The notes beneath the pieces were generated by a model that saw only the letters and a list, made by a program, of their open reading frames with translations, was not told the DNA's origin and made no database searches. A stretch of DNA of 64,000 nucleotides from Rhizobium lusitanum (GTDB taxonomy: Bacteria > Pseudomonadota > Alphaproteobacteria > Rhizobiales > Rhizobiaceae), in the NCBI RefSeq assembly GCF_014189535.1, contig NZ_CP050307.1:1488001-1552000 (forward strand), in the 5' to 3' direction. The position numbers and the translations under genes were made by a program. Of the stretch, positions 53,518 to 62,503 are shown piece after piece (position 1 is the stretch's first letter; the number at the start of each line of letters is the position of its first letter).

Positions 53518-54020
53518 TCTGGCCGATCCTGCTGTTGACGGCGGTAACCCTTGAAAGGCTGGGCGAACTCGGGCTTGCCAGAAGCAACACGCAGATCCTG
53601 ATGGCAAGGGGAGCTGTCGAAATCGCAGCCTCACACTATCCGGCGATCGTCGCATTGCATGCTGCATGGCTCCTCGGGCTCTGGCTTCTCGCGTGGGATA
53701 TGCCGGTTAATCTGGCATGGGTCGCAGTCTTCGCAGGTCTTCAGATCTTGCGGCTCTGGACCCTGTCCACGCTTGGTCGGCGATGGACGACACGGATCAT
53801 CGTTGTGCCCGGAGAAACGCTTGTGGCCGAAGGGCCCTATCGTTTTGTGCGGCATCCGAATTATGCTGTTGTGATCGGCGAAATCGCGGTTCTTCCGATG
53901 TGCTTTGATATGCCGCTTTATGCGCTCGGGTTCACGATCGCCAATGTTCTGATCCTTGTGATACGTATCAAGGCCGAGAATGCAGCCCTTTCAGGATTGT
54001 CCCATGCAGAACAGGCCTGA
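53514..54020 (+). CDS. ICMT-family membrane methyltransferase
   Basis: 168 residues with four or five membrane segments. Signature RWTTRIIVVPGETLVAEGPY followed by RFVRHPNYAVVIGEIAVLPM, the SAM/lipid site of isoprenylcysteine carboxyl methyltransferases. In bacteria this family methylates polyketide pyrones or alkylresorcinols made by the type III synthase encoded next to it. Overlaps both neighbours (ATGA with the synthase, 17 nt with the exporter), a strong sign of one pathway. Confidence 0.9.
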   Translation: MIWPILLLTAVTLERLGELGLARSNTQILMARGAVEIAASHYPAIVALHAAWLLGLWLLAWDMPVNLAWVAVFAGLQILRLWTLSTLGRRWTTRIIVVPGETLVAEGPYRFVRHPNYAVVIGEIAVLPMCFDMPLYALGFTIANVLILVIRIKAENAALSGLSHAEQA

Positions 54021-55548
54021 CCTCCCACACTCTGCCATCAACCCTCAGCTGGTGTGGACAGGCTTCATGGCTATGTGCGTCGGCATGTTCATGGCGATTC
54101 TCGATGTGCAAGTCGTTGCGACGTCGCTGCCGACAATCCAGTCAGCGCTTGACATCGATCCGGATCAAATGAGTTGGATTCAGACCGCCTATCTCATCGC
54201 CGAAGTTGTTGCGATACCGCTGACGGGATTTCTGACCAGGTTTCTGACCATGCGATGGTTGTTCGTCACCTCGCTGACGCTGTTCGTCATCGCGTCCGCT
54301 GGCTGCGCCACGAGCAGCAGTTTCGGTGGCCTCGTTTCTTGGCGCGTTCTCCAGGGTTTTTCCGGCGGCACCTTGATCCCATCCGTCTTTTCTGCCGTGT
54401 TCATTCTCTTCCCGAAAGAGCGCCAAGCCGTCGCCACCACGGTCGCAGGAGTGCTGGCCGTGCTCGCCCCGACCGTCGGACCCATCGTTGGCGGCTGGCT
54501 GACGGAAACCTATTCCTGGCATTGGCTTTTCCTGATCAACGTCCTGCCGGGCATTGCTGCAGCGCTGGTAGCCCTGCGGTCATTGCCGCGTGAAGATATA
54601 AATACTTCCGAGCTTCGGAATCTGGATGGGCTGTCGCTCGTCCTGATGGCCGTCAGCCTTGCGTCTTTGGAACTCGCGCTGAAGGAAGCACCGACAAGCG
54701 GCTGGATCTCGGTCTATATTGTTACTTTGTTGTGTCTATCGACCGCATCCGGATGCGCATTTGTCTGGCGGTCATTGCATCGGACACGACCGCTCGTAGA
54801 CCTCGACAATTTCCGCGATCGAAACTTTCTGACAGGTTCGATCCTCAGTTTCGTTCTGGGGATCGGACTGTTCGGGTCAGTCTATCTCATGCCGGTTTTC
54901 CTGGCGTTCGTCAGGGGACACAACGCGCTCGAAATTGGCATGACCATGCTCGTGACCGGGACGGCGCAACTGGTGACGGCCCCGATCGCCGTCGCACTGG
55001 AAAAGCGCGTGGACGCCAGGCTGCTATCTGCCGCCGGCTTCACGGTTTTTGCCATCGGCATCGCCATGAGTGGGTTTCAGGACCCGCGTTCAGACTACGA
55101 CGCCATGTTCTGGCCGCAGGTCGTGCGCGGCGCCGCCATCATGTTCTGCCTTCTGCCGCCAACGCGTCTGGCGCTGGGTAGACTGTCGCCGGACAAGGTG
55201 CCGGATGCGAGCGGGCTGTTCAACCTAATGCGGAATCTGGGTGGCGCGATCGGCATCGCCCTGATCGACACGATCATTTACACCCGCTCGGAGCCGATCG
55301 GGCGAACGCTTCTGGCACGCCTGCAGGCGGGGGACACGGATGCAGCCACGTTCATTGGAGTTCCGCTACAAGCCATCGCGGATCACAAGGGCGCCCTAGA
55401 TCAGAAGACAATGGCAATGCTTGATCCTTTGCTACAGACCGCCGCAACAGTTCAGGCGCTCAACGAAGCGTGGATCGTCATGGCGGTTCTGACGGGCTGC
55501 GCGATACTGTGTCTGCCATTTGCCAGACCGGTTGCTCCGGCAGAGTGA
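54004..55548 (+). CDS. MFS exporter, DHA2 (EmrB/QacA) family
   Basis: 514 residues, 14 membrane segments expected. Motif A-like regions and the DHA2 signature LDVQVVATSLPTIQSALDI near TM1, then WIQTAYLIAEVVAIPLTGFL. TM5 motif C-like VLAPTVGPIVGGWLTETYSW. Proton-driven efflux of hydrophobic compounds. Its translational overlap with the methyltransferase makes it the probable exporter of the methylated polyketide. Start ATG 54004. Confidence 0.93.
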   Translation: MQNRPDLPHSAINPQLVWTGFMAMCVGMFMAILDVQVVATSLPTIQSALDIDPDQMSWIQTAYLIAEVVAIPLTGFLTRFLTMRWLFVTSLTLFVIASAGCATSSSFGGLVSWRVLQGFSGGTLIPSVFSAVFILFPKERQAVATTVAGVLAVLAPTVGPIVGGWLTETYSWHWLFLINVLPGIAAALVALRSLPREDINTSELRNLDGLSLVLMAVSLASLELALKEAPTSGWISVYIVTLLCLSTASGCAFVWRSLHRTRPLVDLDNFRDRNFLTGSILSFVLGIGLFGSVYLMPVFLAFVRGHNALEIGMTMLVTGTAQLVTAPIAVALEKRVDARLLSAAGFTVFAIGIAMSGFQDPRSDYDAMFWPQVVRGAAIMFCLLPPTRLALGRLSPDKVPDASGLFNLMRNLGGAIGIALIDTIIYTRSEPIGRTLLARLQAGDTDAATFIGVPLQAIADHKGALDQKTMAMLDPLLQTAATVQALNEAWIVMAVLTGCAILCLPFARPVAPAE

Positions 55549-55977
55549 TCGCATGAAGGTACAAGGTCGGCCAACCGTCATTCTGCGTAAAACGTTTGTC
55601 TTCCCGTAAAACTGATGAACCAGAGAATTGGTAGATCAAAATTCAACATTCTCAGTCCATGCAATCGCGAACGAAAATAACGTGATTGATCCAACATGCA
55701 GCTTAGTGACGAGGCGGGTCTTCGTGGTGCGAGCTCCGTGTGTGGGTGCTACCGTCGGTGGAACTAAACTGAGATCGAGAGGCCAGCTTAGAACAGCCGG
55801 CTCTCATTGTGTCATGGCGGACGCTGGAATTAGCGCCGGGCTAACCTGACAATGAGAAGCAACAAACAGATTTGCGTTTGTTCGCTCATGCATAATGTTT
55901 TGTGCAGTGCAACAAATTGGTGGCGAACACGTTTAGCTTGATCACTGCCATTCTGGCTCTGATAGTTGGAGTGTGCA
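55549..55977. other. Intergenic region with a small hairpin
   Basis: About 430 bp without a supported gene. An inverted repeat AACAAAC-N8-GTTTGTT lies at 55861-55882, about 100 bp before the esterase, as a possible operator. No terminator with a U-run was seen after the exporter gene. Confidence 0.35.
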
Positions 55978-57060
55978 ATGACATCCCTTTCCGATACGAT
56001 CAAACGCCTCGCCGAGCAGCAAGCTGGGCACTTTGGCAACAGTGGTCAGACATCTCGGCTCGGTGACCTCGGTGACTTCGGCCCAAACCCGGGCAGACTG
56101 GCTGCAAAGATATATGTTCCCTCTCCGCAGGAACAGGCTCCCGCCCTCGTCGTGGTGCTGCACGGCTGTACACAATCAGCCGCAGCCTACGACAATGGTT
56201 CCGGTTGGTCCCGTCTTGCTGACGAACATGGCTTCATTCTTCTTTTTCCGGAGCAGCGCCGGGAGAACAACGCCAACCTCTGCTTCAACTGGTTTTCGCC
56301 CGGGGATATCCGCCGCGGCGAAGGGGAGGCATTTTCGGTCAGTCAGATGATCGACATCGTGTGTCGGCAGCACGAGGTCGATCCCAAGCGGGTCTTCATC
56401 ACTGGACTTTCCGCCGGCGGAGCGATGGCCAATGTCATGCTCGCAACCTATCCGGAAGTATTCGCCGGCGGTGCGATTATCGCGGGGCTGCCTTACGACG
56501 TTGCGTCCACAGTTCCCGAAGCCCTTGAGCGAATGCGCGGTTATGACCTTCCGCCCGCGGCGCTCCTTTCAGCTAAAATCGTCGAAGCGTCACCTCATGA
56601 GGGGCCGTGGCCACTTGTCTCTATCTGGCAGGGTACCGAGGACCACACTGTTGCGGAGGCAAACGCACAAGGGCTCGTCGAGCAGTGGCGGAGCGTTCAC
56701 GGTGTGGCCTCCTCTTCGCCGAAGTCCTCGTCTTCGGAGGGCAACCATCGCATCACCAGATGGGAGATGGAGGATGGTTTTGCCCCAATTGAGTTCCACA
56801 GCATCGACGGCATGGGCCATGGAACGCCGATCGATACCCAGAGTGGCCTTGGCATCGCTGCTCCGTTCATGCTTGATGTGGGCGTCTCGTCAACCGCACA
56901 TATCGCCCGATCCTGGGGCCTGACGCCGTCCTTTGGTAGACGAAGTCATCCCGAGGCCGGTCAGAACGACATACTGCCGGAACGGCCAAAACTCGCCCCT
57001 GCCGACGGTATCCAGGCCATCATCGAAAACGCCCTTCGCTCCGCCGGCCTCATGCGCTGA
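55978..57060 (+). CDS. Esterase, PHB-depolymerase family (LpqC-like)
   Basis: 360 residues. Alpha/beta hydrolase with LVVVLHGCTQSAAAYDNGSG, FPEQRRENNANLCFNWF, the nucleophile Ser in FITGLSAGGAMANVML, an acid candidate in WQGTEDHTV and a His in GMGHGTPID. Esterase_phb family members hydrolyse short-chain polyester or ferulate-type esters. No clear signal peptide, so it is probably cytoplasmic. GGAG ribosome site before ATG 55978. Confidence 0.9.
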   Translation: MTSLSDTIKRLAEQQAGHFGNSGQTSRLGDLGDFGPNPGRLAAKIYVPSPQEQAPALVVVLHGCTQSAAAYDNGSGWSRLADEHGFILLFPEQRRENNANLCFNWFSPGDIRRGEGEAFSVSQMIDIVCRQHEVDPKRVFITGLSAGGAMANVMLATYPEVFAGGAIIAGLPYDVASTVPEALERMRGYDLPPAALLSAKIVEASPHEGPWPLVSIWQGTEDHTVAEANAQGLVEQWRSVHGVASSSPKSSSSEGNHRITRWEMEDGFAPIEFHSIDGMGHGTPIDTQSGLGIAAPFMLDVGVSSTAHIARSWGLTPSFGRRSHPEAGQNDILPERPKLAPADGIQAIIENALRSAGLMR

Positions 57061-57478
57061 GAGCTCGGCAGCGTGGCCGAGAACAATCCCGTCCCGCGAG
57101 CCTTGTTGTCGTCTCACGATTCTGATCGACAGAAGCTTCGTCCGATGTGGCGCATACCTATTTGGCTGTCATGCTGTCGCGATGCTGAACCGGAGCAGGA
57201 TATCAGCGATCGAGGTGGCCGAAATCATTGTAGCGCATGGTGCCTTCATCAAAAAGTGTGAACGCTTCGACTTCGAGATGGTGGGCCGGTGGGATCTTGA
57301 CATTGCTAGTCAGCTATGGGCCTCTGGCACTTAGCTATCGCGGATCAAAATGAGGTACCGTCGTTTCTCGAGCATAACTGGCTGACGGAAATCCATCGAC
57401 GCAAAGTCCGTGACGCATGAATGCAGTCCCGGGCAAATCGCCTCTCATGCAGGCACTAAGTGCCAGTCAGTTCACAAT
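57061..57478. other. Intergenic region, nothing recognised
   Basis: About 418 bp between the esterase and a receiver gene. I see no supported gene, clear promoter or terminator. Confidence 0.3.
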
Positions 57479-57862
57479 ATGAAGCAGCTGAATGGATTGA
57501 CGGTCGGGACTATCCTACTGCTTGAAGATGAGCCTTTCATCGCTCTTGATCTCGAGGAAATCCTCAGCGAAGCGGGATTTACGCAAATCCGCACTATCGT
57601 TTCCTGCGCTGAAGCGGAGTCCTGGTTACAAGAGGGCGATCCAATGCTCGCCATTGTTGATCCTCGGCTGCAAGACGGGATGTGCAGCGGCGTCGTGCGG
57701 ACGCTCGTGGAAAGAAAAGTTCCTTTCATTGTCTATTCAGGTGACGTGGAGACCGTGAGCGAGCAGGAACCAGCCTTCGCATTCGGTATATGGCTTTCGA
57801 AGCCGTCGCCTCCCGGGGACATCATACAAGCGATCAAGACAACGCTGCTGGGCAGGTTGTGA
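57479..57862 (+). CDS. Single-domain response regulator (receiver), second copy type
   Basis: 127 residues. Acidic pocket ILLLEDEPFIALDLEEIL, phospho-acceptor Asp in LAIVDPRLQDG, switch Ser in FIVYSGDVETV and Lys in IWLSKPSPPGDI. No output domain. It differs much from the receiver at 51404 but belongs to the same alphaproteobacterial single-receiver group. Its stop codon is the first part of the duplicated leader copy B. Weak ribosome site, so start is moderately certain. Confidence 0.88.
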   Translation: MKQLNGLTVGTILLLEDEPFIALDLEEILSEAGFTQIRTIVSCAEAESWLQEGDPMLAIVDPRLQDGMCSGVVRTLVERKVPFIVYSGDVETVSEQEPAFAFGIWLSKPSPPGDIIQAIKTTLLGRL

Positions 57863-58051
57863 AAAGCATCCAAGAACGACTCTGTTGAGCTGGCGCTTAA
57901 ATCATTGAAATACATGCAGCCTTTTCGGAATAAGAAGTGGTCACGACCGCCGCTACCCATGACCCGTTGATGCTCTGATTTTCCTATCAATTTCAAATTC
58001 TTGAAATGAATCCCAACGAGGTCATTATTCGGAGCCGGTTTACATTTCAGC
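57858..58051 (+). repeat. Duplicated leader, copy B
   Basis: Imperfect direct repeat of 51918-52106, beginning at the receiver stop codon and running into the cupin coding sequence. Conserved blocks suggest either a preserved promoter/leader or a recent duplication. Confidence 0.8.
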
Positions 58052-58487
58052 CAAGTGAATGGGTGCCAAACAACCAGCGGTTCCCCGTTTTAATTTACAG
58101 GGATGCTTTGCCGGCTGGCGGATCATCTGCGGATTTCGAAACCTTGTTCGCCGCGAACGGATGGACTGGCGTCTGGAAAAACGGCGTCTTTGACTACCAG
58201 CATTACCATTGCGGTGCTCACGAGGTATGGATGTTGGACGTGGCAGCCCCACTCTGTTGATTGGTGGTCCAAAAGGACAAGCGATAGAGGTCTCAATGGG
58301 AGATTGCTTGATCCTCCCCGCTGAAACAGGGCACCGAAACCTTGGCTGCTCCCCGGACTTCGAGGTTGTCGGCGCTTATCCGGCCGGCCAGCATGCCGAC
58401 ATTCAGACCGCCGCCGCCACGAGCGACATGCTGGCAATCATCTCGTCATTGCCCGTGCCGGTTACCGATCCCATCCGAGGATCGTAA
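58006..58487 (+). pseudogene. YjlB-type cupin gene, frameshifted
   Basis: First frame from ATG 58006: IRSRFTFQPSEWVPNNQRFP, VLIYRDALPAGGSSADFETL, and HYHCGAHEV with the metal-binding His pair. It then switches near 58228 to the frame VGRGSPTLLIGGPKGQAIEV, SMGDCLILPAETGHRNLGCS, DFEVVGAYPAGQHADIQTA. Insertion of one T after 58227 restores a single cupin of about 160 residues. So a recent 1-nt deletion or sequencing error. Cupin with unknown substrate. Confidence 0.75.
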
Positions 58488-58716
58488 GGGGTCTGGTCGA
58501 GAGCTGGCGTTGAATGCCTGGGCAGAAGACGATGAAAGACGGGATTTTACTCGTTGATCTTTTGTCGTCATGCAGCGTTTCAAGTGTGACATGGGAGATC
58601 TACAATGCGTGAAGCATTGGCTAAATCGGCTAGTGGCTTGTCGCGAGTTGGCGAATATCATTGCGAATACCTTCTGTTCATTCGCAATACTGATAATAGC
58701 CAGCTGCTTGGGGCAT

Positions 58717-59997
58717 TTATTCGTGAGAATGCTGGCTGTCGGTCGTCGTTGGGCGCATGCTGTCGACGCCTCGTTCACGATCGATCCATCGCATGACGGG
58801 CGTAACTGCCACACCGTGGACGACCACCGAAAACAGGATGATCAGACAAACCGTCGCCCAGATGACCTCAATCCCGTCGAACGACGCCTCTCCGGATGCG
58901 TAGGCCAGATAATAGAGTGATCCCAACCCTCTGATACCGAAGATAGAAACGATAAACCTCTCAGCACGCGGCTGCCGGCCGCCGATCAGGCTGATCCAAC
59001 CCGCCGCCGGCCTGACTATCGTGAGCGTCAGCACCGCTACCATGACGACACGCCAGTCGACGTGAGACATCAGCGATCCTTCGGCAAGTGCGTAGCCAAA
59101 GCCGACAAGCACGACCATCATCAGAAGCCGTTCGATCTGCTCGCCAAAATCATGGAGCTCACCATGAAAGCTGCTCTGCCTTTCGACACCGCGTAGCGTC
59201 AGTGCCGTCACAAACACCGCGACAAAACCGTATCCGTGGATAAGTTCGGTTGCGCCATATGAAAGGCACGTGAAACCCAGCGCAGCCAACCCATCGCCTG
59301 TTTTGGCTATGCGACTGGCCCTTGGAATCTTGAATGTCAGATATCCGAGTATGCGGCCGGTTAGCCAGCCCAACGCGATACCTGCCGCCAGTTTCCAGAT
59401 GACGTCGAAGGCGAACCAATGGGCAATCCGCTCGTAGTCGTTACCTCCTTGTGAAGTCATGGCGATAGCAGCCATAACGAAGGGGAAGCTGAGCCCGTCG
59501 TTAAGACCGGCTTCCGAGGTCAACGCGAAACGGATGTCGTCCTCCTCCCCGGTCTGCGGCGGTCCGACCTGGACATCGGATGCCAGCACGGGATCGGTCG
59601 GCGCGAGCGCCGCGCCGAGCAAGAGTGCAGAGGCCACTCCGAGCCCGAGAATGCCCCAGCCGAGGAGGGCAATCGCTCCGATTGAGATCGGCATGGCAAT
59701 CCCCAGCAATCGCCAGGTAATCATCCATCGTCGCCATCCGAGCGGCCGATCGATCTTCAAGCCGGCGCCCATCAAAGACACGATCACGACGAATTCCGTC
59801 AGATGTTCTGTGAGTTCGCGACTATCGAGCGGGTTCATGCGCGGAAGAGGCGCGAGTGGCGACCATGGTAGAAGCATGCCGATCACGACACAGCAAATCG
59901 GCAGCGATAACGGCATGCGACGCAAAGCCAGCGGCAGCCACGCAGTCAACAGCACGATGACACCGAAGATGAACAGCGTGACCATATATGCGTCCAT
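58717..59997 (-). CDS. Cation/proton antiporter, CPA1 (NhaP) family
   Basis: 426 residues, about 12 membrane segments. LTEFVVIVSLMGAGLKIDRP and the ion-site region LGAALAPTDPVLASDVQVGP (TDPV motif), then SEAGLNDGLSFPFVMAAIAM (ND motif), are the Na+/H+ exchanger hallmarks; FGIRGLGSLYYLAYA follows. Exchanges Na+ or K+ for protons. The hydrophilic tail is only about 20 residues. Ribosome site AAGGAAG. Confidence 0.93.
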   Translation of the reverse strand: MDAYMVTLFIFGVIVLLTAWLPLALRRMPLSLPICCVVIGMLLPWSPLAPLPRMNPLDSRELTEHLTEFVVIVSLMGAGLKIDRPLGWRRWMITWRLLGIAMPISIGAIALLGWGILGLGVASALLLGAALAPTDPVLASDVQVGPPQTGEEDDIRFALTSEAGLNDGLSFPFVMAAIAMTSQGGNDYERIAHWFAFDVIWKLAAGIALGWLTGRILGYLTFKIPRASRIAKTGDGLAALGFTCLSYGATELIHGYGFVAVFVTALTLRGVERQSSFHGELHDFGEQIERLLMMVVLVGFGYALAEGSLMSHVDWRVVMVAVLTLTIVRPAAGWISLIGGRQPRAERFIVSIFGIRGLGSLYYLAYASGEASFDGIEVIWATVCLIILFSVVVHGVAVTPVMRWIDRERGVDSMRPTTTDSQHSHE

Positions 59998-60650
59998 GCG
60001 GGGCTACTTCCTTTGGGGCTGCTTGATAGCCGGACCGGCGGCCACGGCTTCATAAAGCGTTTCCGCATTGCAAGGTCTTTCTCGCACGCGACGTCATTGG
60101 TCGGCGGGGATGTAGTGATGAACGTTGTCGCTGCTGCATCGTTCCGAGCGGCATCAGCGTTGTTGCCGATGCACGAGTTCTCTAAGCTCAGTCGATAAGA
60201 ACCGGCCGGCACATATGCTTCCCAGAACGGTTCAGAAACGAGCGACTGAAGCCCTTGATAAGGCGTGCCGTCAGAAATCGGCCATCGACGGATAGCGTCT
60301 GCTCCCGATGAAGAAACACGGAGCCAGGGTTCGCGGCAATACCAATATCGATAGAGGAAACCAACAGTCACGACTATATCAAGGGCGCCGCCTAACCCCG
60401 GGGAACGGAAGGCCGTCTGGAAGGTCAGCACGAGGATCGTTGGCGCCAGGCCGACGCCGAGTTTAAGTCCACGTCGGCCAGCGGCGACCGTGATGAAACG
60501 CCGCCTTTGCCTGCGGAATGTGTTCCCCGACATCAATCAGGCGCAGGAATTTCGTGCAAATACCTCGTTATTCTCTGCTCTGCACCAATTTCGCATTGTC
60601 GGTGGAACCCTTATCACAGTCAAGGAATTGAATCGTGGAGGAGTATTGCA
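59998..60650. other. Intergenic region, about 650 bp, no supported gene
   Basis: A leftward frame covering 60536-59946 contains hydrophobic stretches (KLGVGLAPTILVLTF and DIVVTVGFLYRYWY) but runs into the antiporter gene, lacks a ribosome site and ends in random sequence, so I do not call it. A GGAAT-N15-CGTT sequence near 60545-60570 is a poor EcfG match upstream of the small membrane peptide. Confidence 0.35.
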
Positions 60651-60872
60651 ATGCGCAAAGATATCAACAACCCACGCCTCGACCTCAGAACAACGCCAGT
60701 CAGTCGGTCGGCGTGGTCGCCTTGGATCGCTATTCTTACCGTCGTGCTGGTCGCTACTCTAGCCTGGAGCTTGTGGCCTGTCGCGAGTGTATCTCGCGTT
60801 CCGCCTGCTCAGACCACTACCCAGCCATCGGCGGCTAATTCAACTCCGCCGGCAACAGCGCCAGCTCACTGA
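60651..60872 (+). CDS. Small single-pass membrane peptide
   Basis: 73 residues. Polar N-terminus (MRKDINNPRLDLRTTPVSRS), one transmembrane helix (AWSPWIAILTVVLVATLAWS), then a Pro/Thr/Ala-rich tail (RVPPAQTTTQPSAANSTPPA). Very good ribosome site GGAGGAG. Small proteins with this layout are common in rhizobial stress regulons. Function unknown. Confidence 0.7.
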   Translation: MRKDINNPRLDLRTTPVSRSAWSPWIAILTVVLVATLAWSLWPVASVSRVPPAQTTTQPSAANSTPPATAPAH

Positions 60873-60968
60873 AGGCAATAGTGCCAAGCTCGGACGGCGA
60901 TGCATCCATTGCTGCTCTTCGAAGTTTTGCATCCGCTCCATATTGGCATCTGAGGATCAGGAGGATGT

Positions 60969-61826
60969 ATGTTCGAGGGCTTCCAATTGGAAATGATCGA
61001 CGTCGGGCCAGGAGAACTTCGCGTCCGCCACGGGGGCTCCGGGCCTCCTCTTCTGCTGCTGCACGGTCATCCCCGCACGCATATGACATGGGGACAGGTC
61101 GCAGATCTGCTATCGCCGTTCTTCACAGTTGTCTGCCCGGATTTACGAGGTTTCGGTCGTTCGTTTCAGCCGGCGGAAAGCGGTGGCCATGCAGGATCTT
61201 CCAAGCGTGCCAAGGCGCAGGACTGCGTCGGCCTCATGAGACAGCTAGGTTACAAGCGGTTTGCAGTCGCGGGGCACGATCGTGGCAGCTATGTCGCGTT
61301 TCGGATGGCGATGGAACATCCGGACGCCGTCATAAAACTTGCCGTGATCGACAGCGTTCCCATTCTGGAAGCGCTTGAACGCGCTGACGAGAAGTTCGCG
61401 CGGTTGTGGTGGCACTGGTTCTTCTTCGCAACGCCGGACAAGCCTGAGCGCGCCATCTCGGCAAATCCTTTAGCGTGGTATGGCGAGCTGAGACCGGACT
61501 TGATGGGTGCCGAGGCGTATCAGGATCTGCTTGATGTCATCCACGACCCGGCGGTCGTTCACGGGATGGTGGAGGACTATCGGGCAGGACTGACGGTCGA
61601 TCGGCAGCATGACCTCGAAGACAGAATGGCGGGAAGACGAGTGCAATGTCCGGCCCTTTGCCTGTGGTCGACCGAGGACGACATGGAAGAGCTGTACGGG
61701 AACCCGATCGACATCTGGCGGCCTTGGGTCAGCGAAATCGAAGGGCACGGGATCGCCAGCGGACATCATATCGCCGAGGAAAACCCTATGGCCATGGCGG
61801 AGGCCTTAAAATCATTCTTGCGCTGA
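60969..61826 (+). CDS. Alpha/beta hydrolase, haloacetate dehalogenase-like
   Basis: 285 residues. LLLLHGHPRTHMTWGQVADL, CPDLRGFGRS with the two-Arg loop, and nucleophile Asp in VAGHDRGSYVAFRMA (Asp, not Ser). The cap has LWWHWFFFATPDKPERAI (Trp/His halide region), and the catalytic His lies in IASGHHIAEENP. The Asp nucleophile and WHWFF cap are the marks of fluoroacetate/haloacetate dehalogenases and epoxide hydrolases, so hydrolytic dehalogenation of a 2-haloacid is plausible. Substrate not proven. Starts ATG 60969 behind GGAGG. Confidence 0.88.
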   Translation: MFEGFQLEMIDVGPGELRVRHGGSGPPLLLLHGHPRTHMTWGQVADLLSPFFTVVCPDLRGFGRSFQPAESGGHAGSSKRAKAQDCVGLMRQLGYKRFAVAGHDRGSYVAFRMAMEHPDAVIKLAVIDSVPILEALERADEKFARLWWHWFFFATPDKPERAISANPLAWYGELRPDLMGAEAYQDLLDVIHDPAVVHGMVEDYRAGLTVDRQHDLEDRMAGRRVQCPALCLWSTEDDMEELYGNPIDIWRPWVSEIEGHGIASGHHIAEENPMAMAEALKSFLR

Positions 61827-62124
61827 CGGGAAATCGCGGACGGAAAGGTAGGGTGCTCGCCTGCCGTTTCGTTGGCCATGGTAGGAAAACCGAAAAACCA
61901 CCATGTTCACCATCCCTTTCGCGTCGGCTTGACACGCCCACGATCCCGAAAGCAAAACACGCGTTGCCCTGTATAGTTCCAAACGAGGCCATTTGCCTGT
62001 ATGTGATCGTCCTGCGCAGATAATTGCGCGTCAACGCGCCTGAGGCACTTCGCCGAAATCAATATATATAGCCGGGTAATAAACTTGATTTCGAAGAAAG
62101 CATCGTCGCCCAAGGCGACACCCC
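61827..62124. other. Intergenic gap before IS element
   Basis: About 300 bp, AT-rich near 62055-62095, no gene supported. Confidence 0.3.
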
Positions 62125-62176
62125 GAACCGCACCGGGTTTGCCGGAGGCTCCAACTTCTGAGAAAGTGGAGCCACT

Positions 62177-62503
62177 ATGAGCAAGACAACGAATAAATTT
62201 TCACCTGAAGTCCGTGAGCGTGCGATCCGCATAGTTCTGGATCATGAAGCAGAGCATCCGTCACGGTGGGCTGCCGTTTCATCTATCGCGGCCAAGATCG
62301 GCTGCTCGCCAGCCACGCTGCATGAATGGGTGAAGAAGACCGAGGTTGACAGCGGCAAACGAGCAGGCCTGCCGAGCGATGCAGCCGAGAAGATGAAGGC
62401 TCTTGAGCGGGAGAACCGCGAACTTCGCCAGGCCAACGAGATTCTGCGCAAAGCCTCAGCCTATTTCGCGATGGCGGAGCTCGACCGCCCCTTCAAGCGA
62501 TGA
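62177..62503 (+). CDS. IS3-family transposase OrfA
   Basis: 108 residues. Helix-turn-helix [20 protein letters not shown] and [20 protein letters not shown], then a leucine-zipper-like coil, [20 protein letters not shown]. Provides DNA binding for the element. Ends ATGA-overlapping with OrfB, suggesting translational coupling or programmed frameshifting to an OrfAB fusion. Confidence 0.92.
   Translation: MSKTTNKFSPEVRERAIRIVLDHEAEHPSRWAAVSSIAAKIGCSPATLHEWVKKTEVDSGKRAGLPSDAAEKMKALERENRELRQANEILRKASAYFAMAELDRPFKR

Noticed and set aside
58605..58796. 63-codon rightward frame with a fair GGGAG site
   Set aside because: Overlaps the 3' end of the antiporter gene antisense and shows no recognisable fold; could be real but unsupported.
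59946..60536. 196-codon leftward frame upstream of the antiporter
   Set aside because: Two hydrophobic stretches but it runs into the antiporter coding region and lacks a ribosome site.
61960..61995. GGAAC-N16-TGTT on the minus strand, EcfG-like
   Set aside because: Points away from any gene; no transcription unit would be driven by it.
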